8,413 bases of DNA from an uncultured beta proteobacterium. Its GTDB lineage: Bacteria > Pseudomonadota > Gammaproteobacteria > Burkholderiales > Rhodocyclaceae. The DNA lies in NCBI GenBank assembly GCA_903953145.1, contig CAJBIL010000138.1, positions 1-8,413 on the forward strand, written 5' to 3'. Positions within the stretch are counted from its first letter, which is position 1. The number at the start of each line of letters is the position of its first letter. Below are positions 1-7,059 of this stretch, piece after piece. The notes beneath the pieces were generated by a model. It ran no database searches and was not told where the DNA came from. It saw nothing but the letters and a program-made list of their open reading frames with translations. A program made the translations under genes and the position numbers.

Positions 1-10
1 TCAGCAGCCA

Positions 11-28
11 GGTAATTGAGTAATTACC
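11..28. repeat. Short AT-rich inverted repeat just after the GGDEF-EAL gene
   Basis: Two perfect 7-base arms, GGTAATT (11-17) and AATTACC (22-28), flank a 4-base loop. The right arm touches the last base of the TAG stop codon of the minus-strand GGDEF-EAL gene. A transcript from that gene could form a hairpin right at its stop. Five of the seven pairs in the stem are A-T and no run of U follows on the minus strand, so it is not a convincing intrinsic terminator. It could equally be a protein-binding palindrome. The repeat is plain in the sequence; its role is unknown. Bases 1-10 are too short to assign to any gene. Confidence 0.5.
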
Positions 29-3000
29 TAAATACCCGAATCGTTTTTAAGCGCCACAAACTGCTCAAATGCCGGCAGTACCAGTGGGCGGCTGAACAGA
101 TAGCCCTGATAGGCGTGGCAGCCGTGACCGGCAAGGAAAAGAAGTTGCGCTTCTGTTTCGACGCCCTCGGCAATAACGCCCAACCCAAGGCTGTGCGCCA
201 GCGTGACGATGGTGCGGGCAATCGCCGCATCGTTGGGATCAGCCAGTACATCGCGCACAAAAGACTGGTCGATCTTGAGCTGGTCGAGCGGTAAACGCTT
301 GAGGTAGGACAGTGACGAGTAACCGGTACCAAAATCGTCCAGCGAGAAGCCCACACCACTCGCCTTGAGCAAGGTCATTTTGGCGATGATGTCTTCAACG
401 TCTTCAAGCAGGAGGCTCTCGGTCAGTTCCAGTTTGAGTTTGCCGGGTGCGATAGCGTGCTGACCAAGTACCGCCAGCACCTCGCCGACAAAGTTTTTCT
501 GGCGGAACTGATGGGCGCTGACATTCACCGCGAGCGTTAGCTGCGCGGTTTCCGGCTGTTTTGCCCAGGCGCTCAATTGCGCGCAGGCGGTTGTCAGCAC
601 CCATAAGCCAAGCGGCAGAATCAGCCCGGTTTCCTCGGCCAGCGGAATAAACTCACCGGGCTGCACCATGCCGCGCAACGGATGCAGCCAGCGTACCAGT
701 GCTTCTGCCCCCAGCACACGACTGGTGTGGTCAACTTGCGGCTGGTAATGCAGGATGAACTGGTTTTTCTGTAAGCCCTGACGCAAATCGGCCTCCATGG
801 CAACACGCGCTGCCACCACCGATTGCATTTCCGGATCGAAAAAACGCAGGGCATTACGGCCAGACGATTTAGCGCGATACATGGCAAGGTCGGCTTGCTT
901 CAGCAACTCTTCCAGCGAACTTTGCTGATCACCGAACAGGGTTACGCCGATACTGGGCGTGCTGTGCTGGGCGGATTCCTGAAGCATGTAAGGCTGATTC
1001 AGCGTAGTCAGGATTTTTGCGCCGACGGACTCGGCCTGGCCGATGGCTTCCAATGCGTTTTCACTCAGATCTTCGAGCATCACAACGAATTCGTCGCCCC
1101 CCAGTCGCGCCACGGTATCCACTTCACGAACGCAACTGACAATGCGTTGTGCAACCTGCTTGAGCAGCAGGTCGCCAATGTAATGTCCCCGCGTGTCGTT
1201 GAGGCCCTTGAAATCGTCAAGATCAATGAGAAACAAGGCACCGTAATGCTTGCTGCGCGCACTGACGACCAGTGCATGTTCAAGACGATCCAGGAGTAGC
1301 CGCCGATTGGGCAGGCCGGTCAATGGGTCGGAGAAGGCCAGCAGCTGGATTCTCTCTTCGGCCTGCGCTTTGAGTAATTGCTGGTTGCGCCGGTTTTCGG
1401 TGACATCCTGGATGGTTTCAAGGGCACCGCAGCACTTGCCATCAACGTCGCGTAACGGCGCTGCCGTGAAGTACAGCCAGCGCCCGCCCTCACCCATCTG
1501 CGGGTAAAAACCTTCGGCTTCAAAGGCACCGGCAATCAGGGGCGAGTGACTGAATTTTTCGTAATACCCGGCAATCGTCTCATCCACCGCCCCGGCCAGC
1601 ACCAGATCCGCCATGGTCGGTCGGGGCGTCTGGTAAAACGCCCGCCAGACATTCTGGCTGCCAAGCATCTCGCTGGCAGCCAGCCCGGTGAGATTGACAC
1701 AGGCTTTGTTCCAGTGCGTGACACGGTTTTCGGCATCAATGACAAAAGTGGGAATCGAGCTCCCATCAACAATCTGTGCCAGATGTCGCTCACTGTTCTT
1801 GATCGCCCGCTCGGCAAGACGCAACTCGGTGATGTTGCTGCCATTGCCGTGATAGCCGGTAAAGTCGCCTTGCTTGTTGAATACCGGTGTGCCGCTAATC
1901 GAGAAATATTGGCACACCCCATCGGCATCTGGTATTTCGTACTCGAAATAGCGGAATGCCTCGTGCCGCTGACAAGTGGCGATATGCTCGGCAAGCTGCT
2001 TGGCCGTAACGCCTGAAATAGGCATATCCCAGCGTCGCTTGCCGAAAAAATCGCTTTGCTTGCGCTGCAATTTATCGGTGGCCAGCCCCCAAAAACTGGT
2101 GAAGCGGAATTCCGCATCCTGTGCCCAGAACCAGTCTGCCGAGAGTTCGGCAAAGTCGCGCAGCTCGCGCGTTCGTGCTTCGACCAGACGCTCGGCGTTA
2201 TCGTAAGCAGCACGCAGGGCAACGTCGCCCTGGTGTCGGCGGGTAACGTCGGTATAAGTCGAGACGAACCCACCGTTGGGCAATGGCTGGTCGACCAGCG
2301 CTATGACCACGCCACCGGGCATTACGTACTCGGATTGATTTGACTCACACAACGCAACGACCGCCATTCGCCGGGCAATCATCGCTTCAATTGCTTCGTG
2401 CGAATAACCGGTGCATTCGGCGGAGTAACGAATCATCATCGCAAGCGGCAAACCAGTAACGATCAGCGCCGGGGGCAAACAACTCAACTCGAGAAAACGC
2501 TTGTTCCAGACCACCAGCCGCATTTCTGCATCAAACACGGTAATGCCCTGATCGATGTTGTCCACCGCATCACGCAGGCGGGTCAGGCTATTTTCGATGC
2601 TGTCGCTGGCATGGCTCAACAGCTCGGGCAGGTTGTAATTTGTAGCGCTGGCGGGTGATCCGGTGATATCGCCCTGCTGACGAACACGCAACAGGGATAC
2701 CACGCAAAAACGTATTAGACGCGCCAGCGGGCGAACCGTCTCCAGTGGCCCGACAATGCTGAAGCTGATCAAGCGCGTGCCGTCGACATCAATCCCCATG
2801 TTGATACCTTCTCGCATGGTCGGAGATTGCGCGGCCTCAATCGCCGAAACGCCGTACTCGTCTATTTCACCACCCATGATGCGCGCTGCAATGGCATGGC
2901 TCTGGCCAATACGCTGATGCTCACTGGAAGCAACAATGCGCCCTGCCTCGCCCATAAAATTACAGACAAAGCCCAGCTCGGCGGCGAGTACGTCGCATAA

Positions 3001-3036
3001 CTGCTGCCCGAAGACGACGTCAAAATCCCTGAACAT
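28..3036 (-). CDS. Diacid-recognition/PAS/GGDEF/EAL protein (predicted c-di-GMP cyclase and phosphodiesterase)
   Basis: Predicted cytosolic signalling protein of 1002 residues that makes and/or breaks cyclic di-GMP; no signal peptide or membrane segment is visible. Residues 2-125 resemble the CdaR-type sugar-diacid-recognition domain (ASSEHQRIG near 37-45, then SIVGPLETVRPLARLIR). Three PAS domains follow: about 155-270 (PAS_7-like, GITVFDAEMRLVVWNKRF), 296-408 and 418-550. The GGDEF domain (about 562-735) has an intact GGDEF signature at 646-650 and an inhibitory RxxD site (REVD, 637-640) at the standard five-residue spacing. The EAL domain (about 745-995) keeps EAL (778-780), VNVS, ELTES, DDFGTGYSSL (from 900), LKID, EGVE (957-960) and QGY. 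Both activities are therefore possible; which one dominates cannot be read from sequence. I start at the ATG at 3036 because GGAGG lies 4 bases upstream; a GTG one codon earlier would sit only one base from that Shine-Dalgarno. It is transcribed divergently from the DUF2863 gene. Ligand unknown. Confidence 0.92.
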   Translation of the reverse strand: MFRDFDVVFGQQLCDVLAAELGFVCNFMGEAGRIVASSEHQRIGQSHAIAARIMGGEIDEYGVSAIEAAQSPTMREGINMGIDVDGTRLISFSIVGPLETVRPLARLIRFCVVSLLRVRQQGDITGSPASATNYNLPELLSHASDSIENSLTRLRDAVDNIDQGITVFDAEMRLVVWNKRFLELSCLPPALIVTGLPLAMMIRYSAECTGYSHEAIEAMIARRMAVVALCESNQSEYVMPGGVVIALVDQPLPNGGFVSTYTDVTRRHQGDVALRAAYDNAERLVEARTRELRDFAELSADWFWAQDAEFRFTSFWGLATDKLQRKQSDFFGKRRWDMPISGVTAKQLAEHIATCQRHEAFRYFEYEIPDADGVCQYFSISGTPVFNKQGDFTGYHGNGSNITELRLAERAIKNSERHLAQIVDGSSIPTFVIDAENRVTHWNKACVNLTGLAASEMLGSQNVWRAFYQTPRPTMADLVLAGAVDETIAGYYEKFSHSPLIAGAFEAEGFYPQMGEGGRWLYFTAAPLRDVDGKCCGALETIQDVTENRRNQQLLKAQAEERIQLLAFSDPLTGLPNRRLLLDRLEHALVVSARSKHYGALFLIDLDDFKGLNDTRGHYIGDLLLKQVAQRIVSCVREVDTVARLGGDEFVVMLEDLSENALEAIGQAESVGAKILTTLNQPYMLQESAQHSTPSIGVTLFGDQQSSLEELLKQADLAMYRAKSSGRNALRFFDPEMQSVVAARVAMEADLRQGLQKNQFILHYQPQVDHTSRVLGAEALVRWLHPLRGMVQPGEFIPLAEETGLILPLGLWVLTTACAQLSAWAKQPETAQLTLAVNVSAHQFRQKNFVGEVLAVLGQHAIAPGKLKLELTESLLLEDVEDIIAKMTLLKASGVGFSLDDFGTGYSSLSYLKRLPLDQLKIDQSFVRDVLADPNDAAIARTIVTLAHSLGLGVIAEGVETEAQLLFLAGHGCHAYQGYLFSRPLVLPAFEQFVALKNDSGI

Positions 3037-3040
3037 CACC

Positions 3041-3045
3041 CCTCC
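3041..3045 (-). promoter_or_regulatory. Ribosome binding site deciding the start of the GGDEF-EAL gene
   Basis: GGAGG on the minus strand (3045-3041). The distance is 4 bases to the ATG at 3036 and 1 base to the GTG at 3039. Four is short but workable and one is not, so the ATG is preferred over the longer reading. Confidence 0.65.
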
Positions 3046-3108
3046 AGTACACCATTTCCACCATTTTTATCTCGCGCTGCCTGATTCGGCTGACCATGCT
3101 CAGACACT

Positions 3109-3117
3109 TTTGTATCA
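3109..3117 (-). promoter_or_regulatory. Weak candidate extended -10 promoter for the GGDEF-EAL gene
   Basis: On the minus strand the sequence reads TGATACAAA, a partial match to the extended -10 element TGnTATAAT. Transcription would start near 3102 and leave a leader of about 65 bases before the ATG at 3036. I see no good -35 element. This is only the best candidate in the stretch, not a firm call. Confidence 0.25.
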
Positions 3118-3207
3118 GTCTAGCCGCTTCTGCCACGGCATAGAGGCGCAGTTAGCCATTTTCTCTTTGTAGCGAAAATCGATGCTTCGTAGAACAGCAT
3201 GTCAGCT

Positions 3208-3216
3208 TGGTACAAT
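3208..3216 (+). promoter_or_regulatory. Extended -10 promoter for DUF2863-bioA
   Basis: TGGTACAAT matches the sigma-70 extended -10 consensus TGnTATAAT at every defined base but one. No strong -35 hexamer lies 17 bases upstream, which an extended -10 promoter can tolerate. The predicted start of transcription is near 3223, about 25 bases before the ATG at 3248. This rules out the upstream in-frame ATG at 3182, which would lie outside the transcript. Initiation here would serve both the DUF2863 gene and bioA. Confidence 0.65.
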
Positions 3217-3247
3217 AGACGGTCGATTCGCTCTCAGGCACCAAACC

Positions 3248-4420
3248 ATGAAACGCTCAAGATTCTCTTCCCGCAAGCGCATCTCGACCGACGCTACCGA
3301 ACTGGGGCGACTGGCCACGGGGCTCGCCGAAGCCGGCGGCAAGCTGGAAGATTCCTTCTGGGAAATCCGCCTCGCCGAGCTGGTGGATAAGCTACTGCAC
3401 AGCAGTGCCGAAGATGACCTCAATGCCGCGCTGGATCGACTGTTTGATACGCACGCCGCAGCCCACGACGACCTCGCCGACATGATCGAATCGCGTGCCG
3501 AATCCTGCGTGATGGCGCATCAGGGGCAGGATTTCGACATTCTGCTGTTCAATGTTCCGCTGCTCGCCTGGTCGCGCTTCTCGATCCCGGCAGGCGCCAT
3601 CCCGAAAAGCACGCTGCAAACACTCAAGGTTCAGCTGGGCGCCCATGTGTTTGCCGGTAAAGCGCAAATCGCGCTGGCCGACTACCTGTACAGCCCGGAC
3701 CAACTGCCACGCACCTTCGTTGATACCTGGCAACTGATGCGCGAACTGGGTGCTGCAGCACTCGGCAATCAGGAACTCAAATGCGATGTGGCGACGATGC
3801 CGGAAACCAACCGCTTCCTGTCTGATACACGTTATGTGGTCGGTGCCATCGCCGTGCCGCGCGGTGCTGCGCTCTTCCGCTGGAATGAGGGTGACAGCAC
3901 GCGCGAAGCGGCGCTCAAGGAATGGGTGAAACAGGGTGGCCCGAGCTTTGAACCGCTGCTCACCGGCTGCGCGTTTCAACCCTTGCTCGCCGATGCCTAC
4001 CACGCAGCCTGCCGCTTTGCCGACAGCGCCTCGCGGCCTTACTCGCTGCGTGCTTCGGTAGCCTTCCTGCAAACGACATTGGGACAACCTGCGGAAGGTC
4101 TGCGTGCCGTAATTGGCGGCTTCCACGATCAGCGCCTGGAGGAATACCGCGTCGGTTTTGGCCCGCGAGACAGCGACGCCACCTACCACGGCGTGGTCTG
4201 GCCCTTGCTCGGTGCCGAAGACGAAACCAACGACATCGCTGGTGAAATCGAGGCGGTATTACGCGACTCGGGCATCAAGGAAGTAGTCACGCTCGACCAG
4301 CAGTTCCCGTTTGAATTCTGCGACGACTGCGGTGCGCCGCTCTATCCGAATATTGAGGGCGATGCGGTCCACGCCGAGTTGCCCGAGCTAAACAACGCGC
4401 CTTCACAGACGCTGCACTAA
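3248..4420 (+). CDS. DUF2863 family protein
   Basis: A 390-residue protein of unknown function that I recognise as the betaproteobacterial DUF2863 family from its overall sequence and its C-terminal FCDDCGAPLYPN segment. It begins with a short basic stretch (MKRSRFSSRKR), followed by acidic helical sequence, and has no signal peptide or membrane span, so it is probably cytosolic. The single CxxC pair (Cys358, Cys361) near the C-terminus resembles half of a zinc-ribbon knuckle; it could bind metal across a dimer or be redox active, but this is inference. The ATG at 3248 is chosen because a likely promoter at 3208-3216 excludes the ATG at 3182. Only a weak AGG (3236-3238) serves as ribosome binding site. 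bioA follows 18 bases after the TAA in the same frame, so the two genes are probably co-transcribed. The family name is fairly sure; no function can be stated. Confidence 0.82.
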   Translation: MKRSRFSSRKRISTDATELGRLATGLAEAGGKLEDSFWEIRLAELVDKLLHSSAEDDLNAALDRLFDTHAAAHDDLADMIESRAESCVMAHQGQDFDILLFNVPLLAWSRFSIPAGAIPKSTLQTLKVQLGAHVFAGKAQIALADYLYSPDQLPRTFVDTWQLMRELGAAALGNQELKCDVATMPETNRFLSDTRYVVGAIAVPRGAALFRWNEGDSTREAALKEWVKQGGPSFEPLLTGCAFQPLLADAYHAACRFADSASRPYSLRASVAFLQTTLGQPAEGLRAVIGGFHDQRLEEYRVGFGPRDSDATYHGVVWPLLGAEDETNDIAGEIEAVLRDSGIKEVVTLDQQFPFEFCDDCGAPLYPNIEGDAVHAELPELNNAPSQTLH

Positions 4421-4438
4421 CCTGAAATACTCAACACG

Positions 4439-5779
4439 TTGAACAATACTGAGCTCCTGCATCGCAGCCTGGCTGCCGTCTGGCACCCGTGCACGCAAAT
4501 GAAGCAGCACGCGGGCAGCAACGCCCTGCCGCTGATTCCGATTGCCAGTGCTAAAGGCGTCTGGCTGCATGACTTTGACGGCAAACGCTATCTTGATGGC
4601 ATCAGCTCCTGGTGGGTCAATCTGTTCGGCCATTGCAACCCGCGCATCAATGCCGCGCTGCGTCAGCAACTCGAAGAACTCGAACACGTCATCCTCGCCG
4701 GCTTCACGCACCAGCCGGTAGTCGAACTGTCCGAACGTCTGTCGCAACTGACCGGCGGCACGCTCGGCCATTGCTTCTACGCCTCCGACGGTGCTTCAGC
4801 GACGGAAATCGCGCTCAAGATGTCATTCCACGCGTGGCGCAATCGTGGCCGAACGGAAAAGCAGGAGTTTCTCTGCCTTGAGGGCAGCTACCACGGCGAA
4901 ACAGTCGGTGCGCTGGCCGTCACCGACGTCGCACTGTTCAAGGATGCCTACGCACCACTGATCCGCGCCGCAGCGACCGTACCAACGCCGGATGCACGTA
5001 ATGCAAAGGATGGCGAAACGGCTATCGACGTCGCCCGCCGGGCGGCCAGGGGGCTCGAGCGCCACCTAGAGCAACACCACCAGCGCATCGCCGCACTGAT
5101 CGTCGAACCACTGATCCAGTGTGCTGGCGGCATGGCCATGTACGATCCCGAATACCTGCGTCTGGCACGCGCCCTGTGCGACCGTTTTGAGGTGCATCTG
5201 ATCTGTGACGAAATTGCCGTTGGTTGCGGCCGCACCGGCACTTTCTTTGCGCATGAACAGGCTGCAACAGATGATCAATCCTGCAAGCCGGATTTCCTGT
5301 GCCTGTCAAAAGGCATTTCCGGTGGGTATCTGCCACTCTCCATCGTACTCACCACCGACGCAGTCTATGACGCGTTTTACGACGACGCGACCAGTCGCGG
5401 TTTCCTGCACTCGCACTCCTACACGGGCAATGCCCTCGCCTGTCGTGCTGCGCTGGCAACACTGGCTATTTTTGAGGAAGACGATGTGCTGGCGGCAAAT
5501 CACTCACGAGCCAGCAAACTGGCAGCCAGCCTTGCCCCTCTGGCTGAACACCGGCAAGTTCGCCACCTGCGCCAGCGCGGCATGGTGATTGCGTTTGACG
5601 TTGAGACGAGCGACGCTGATTTCTCCCGCCGCTTTTACCGGGCAGCACTGGATCGCGAAGCACTGATTCGGCCGATTGGCACCACCGTTTACCTGATGCC
5701 GCCCTACATCATCAACGACGAGGAAATCACCCACCTCGGCAACGCCACGGCCGGTGCGCTGGCCGAAGCATTACGGTAG
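4439..5779 (+). CDS. bioA: Adenosylmethionine-8-amino-7-oxononanoate aminotransferase
   Basis: PLP-dependent class III aminotransferase of 446 residues. It converts 8-amino-7-oxononanoate (KAPA) to 7,8-diaminononanoate (DAPA) in biotin synthesis, with S-adenosylmethionine as the usual amino donor. BioA hallmarks are WHPCTQM (15-21), SSWW (56-59), YHGET (151-155), DEIAVGCGRTG with the PLP-contacting Asp257, SKGISGG with the Schiff-base Lys291, and RPIGTTVYLMPPYI from Arg411. The double Trp and the C-terminal RPIG...MPPYI separate it from general omega-aminotransferases. Where E. coli BioA has Tyr17 in WHPYTSM, this protein has Cys18. The start is TTG at 4439: the upstream frame closes at 4418-4420 (the DUF2863 stop), and the next ATG (4499) lies inside the conserved WHPCTQM motif. 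No Shine-Dalgarno is evident, so translation may rely on coupling to the DUF2863 gene. No other biotin gene is in the window. It converges on ppk2. Confidence 0.95.
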   Translation: MNNTELLHRSLAAVWHPCTQMKQHAGSNALPLIPIASAKGVWLHDFDGKRYLDGISSWWVNLFGHCNPRINAALRQQLEELEHVILAGFTHQPVVELSERLSQLTGGTLGHCFYASDGASATEIALKMSFHAWRNRGRTEKQEFLCLEGSYHGETVGALAVTDVALFKDAYAPLIRAAATVPTPDARNAKDGETAIDVARRAARGLERHLEQHHQRIAALIVEPLIQCAGGMAMYDPEYLRLARALCDRFEVHLICDEIAVGCGRTGTFFAHEQAATDDQSCKPDFLCLSKGISGGYLPLSIVLTTDAVYDAFYDDATSRGFLHSHSYTGNALACRAALATLAIFEEDDVLAANHSRASKLAASLAPLAEHRQVRHLRQRGMVIAFDVETSDADFSRRFYRAALDREALIRPIGTTVYLMPPYIINDEEITHLGNATAGALAEALR

Positions 5780-5803
5780 TACGTTATACGTGCCTGTTTT
5801 GCG

Positions 5804-7024
5804 CTAAAGAATCGGCCCCTGCGCGTGCTCTCCGCGCTCGTACACCACATGCGCACGACCAACCAGTAAGGGGTCGAGCTGGCTGATCCGCTCGGTATCC
5901 TTGCCCGTGTAAGGCAGCTTGTGCAGGACATAACGCATGGCGTTCAGCCGCGCGCGCTTCTTGCAGTCGGACTTGATCACCGTCCACGGCGCATCGGCAG
6001 TATCGGTATGGAAGAACATCGCCTCCTTGGCCTTGGTGTACTCCTCCCATTTGTCGAGCGAAGCAAGGTCAATCGGCGAAAGCTTCCACTGCTTCAGCGG
6101 GTGAACTTCACGCTCCTTGAAACGACGCCGCTGCTCCTTGCGACTGACCGAAAACCAGAACTTGATCAAATGGATACCACTACGTGCCAGCGTGCGCTCA
6201 AACTCCGGCGTCTGACGCATGAACTCCTCGTACTCGCTGGGGCTACAAAAGCCCATCACCCGCTCAACGCCGGCGCGGTTGTACCACGAGCGATCAAACA
6301 GGGTGATTTCGCCAGCGGTCGGCAAATGCTGGACATAACGCTGGAAGTACCACTGGCCACGCTCCTGCTCACTGGGCTTTTCCAGGGCGACAACGCGTGC
6401 ACCGCGCGGGTTAAGGTGCTCCATCAGACGCTTGATCGTGCCGCCCTTGCCTGCTGCATCGCGCCCTTCAAAAATGATCACTACGCGCTGCCCGGTATCT
6501 TTGACCCACGCCTGAAGTTTAAGCAGTTCAACTTGTAGCCGGTATTTTTGCCGCTCATAGGTTTTGCGCGACATCAGGTTCCGGTAGGGATAGCCACCAT
6601 CACGCCAATCCCCGGCAAGCTGATCGTCGGGGCTGATCGAGAGTTTGTCGGCGGGGTTCTCGTCCTTGCTGAGCAGAGCTTCACGCAATGCGATGGCATC
6701 ATCCGGCGAGGCGCCGGCCATGATCGCTTCGAGTGCTTTGGCCATCGACACGGTATCACCGGCAGCGGCATGTTCGAGAATGTCCCGAACTGCGCTCTTC
6801 TTGGCGCTCTGCGCGGCAACTACCGCTTCGCTGACACTATGCGATTCGATACCATGCGGCGTGCGAGTTGGCGCGACATCACCCGCTGCTGCCTTGCGCG
6901 GCGTACTGGCTGGTTTTTTTGCTGCTGTTGCCGTTGCACCGACTGTTTTAGCGGGTGTAGCGCTTTGTTCAGGCGCAGCCACAGAGCGACGTGGTGCAAC
7001 GGTGGGGGTTGTTTTAGTAGCCAA
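5804..7024 (-). CDS. ppk2: Polyphosphate kinase 2 with a basic low-complexity N-terminal tail
   Basis: Cytosolic enzyme of 406 residues that transfers phosphate between inorganic polyphosphate and nucleotides; members of this single-domain group mainly phosphorylate NDPs using polyphosphate. The PPK2 domain covers about 139-375. Walker A is GRDAAGKGG (187-195, Lys193), the Walker B-type segment is TLFDRSWYNR (241-250, Asp244), and the Arg-rich lid is VSRKEQRRRFKER (293-305). EKPSEQERGQWYFQRY and the stretch around KQWKLSPIDL fit the Pseudomonas-type PPK2 subfamily. Residues 1-60 are rich in Ala, Thr, Pro and Lys (for example TAAKKPASTPRKAAAG) and look disordered, making the protein longer than the usual 260-360 residues. 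The start is TTG at 7024, supported by GGGAG 8 bases upstream and an in-frame stop further up. It lies 35 bases after prmB on the same strand, so it is probably the last gene of a dapE-prmB-ppk2 operon. NDP versus NMP preference cannot be settled from sequence. Confidence 0.94.
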   Translation of the reverse strand: MATKTTPTVAPRRSVAAPEQSATPAKTVGATATAAKKPASTPRKAAAGDVAPTRTPHGIESHSVSEAVVAAQSAKKSAVRDILEHAAAGDTVSMAKALEAIMAGASPDDAIALREALLSKDENPADKLSISPDDQLAGDWRDGGYPYRNLMSRKTYERQKYRLQVELLKLQAWVKDTGQRVVIIFEGRDAAGKGGTIKRLMEHLNPRGARVVALEKPSEQERGQWYFQRYVQHLPTAGEITLFDRSWYNRAGVERVMGFCSPSEYEEFMRQTPEFERTLARSGIHLIKFWFSVSRKEQRRRFKEREVHPLKQWKLSPIDLASLDKWEEYTKAKEAMFFHTDTADAPWTVIKSDCKKRARLNAMRYVLHKLPYTGKDTERISQLDPLLVGRAHVVYERGEHAQGPIL

Positions 7025-7032
7025 CAGAAATT

Positions 7033-7037
7033 CTCCC
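7033..7037 (-). promoter_or_regulatory. Ribosome binding site supporting the TTG start of ppk2
   Basis: GGGAG on the minus strand (7037-7033), 8 bases from the TTG at 7024. This is near-ideal spacing and explains why a TTG is used where no in-frame ATG lies nearby. An ATG between prmB and ppk2 (in CTGATGAAT) is out of frame. Confidence 0.7.
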
Positions 7038-7059
7038 GAAACGATTATTCATCAGCAAG

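Larger units (their letters stand above)
3037..3247. other. Divergent intergenic region
   Basis: About 210 bases between the minus-strand GGDEF-EAL gene and the plus-strand DUF2863 gene. It holds the GGAGG site of the former (3041-3045), the strong extended -10 element of the latter (3208-3216) and a weak minus-strand promoter candidate (3109-3117). I see no riboswitch, small RNA gene or convincing operator palindrome. Open frames here are short and resemble no protein I know. Confidence 0.7.

Noticed and set aside
1536..2273. A 245-codon minus-strand frame inside the GGDEF-EAL gene
   Set aside because: It is a shifted frame of the PAS region, with no domain of its own and no ribosome binding site I can see.
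3171..3193. Imperfect inverted repeat TAGCGAA ... TTCGTA upstream of the DUF2863 promoter
   Set aside because: The arms pair only with a bulge and the match is no better than expected by chance, so I do not call it an operator.
3392..4189. A 265-codon open frame on the minus strand, antisense to the DUF2863 gene
   Set aside because: Its translation resembles no protein I know, and such long antisense frames are expected opposite GC-rich coding DNA. The plus-strand frame is clearly the gene.
5780..5792. ACGTTATACGT near-palindrome between bioA and ppk2
   Set aside because: The arms are only four bases and no T run follows, so it is not a terminator or a recognisable site.
5921..6538. A 205-codon plus-strand frame opposite ppk2
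   Set aside because: Antisense shadow of a well-conserved enzyme; the peptide has no recognisable motifs.
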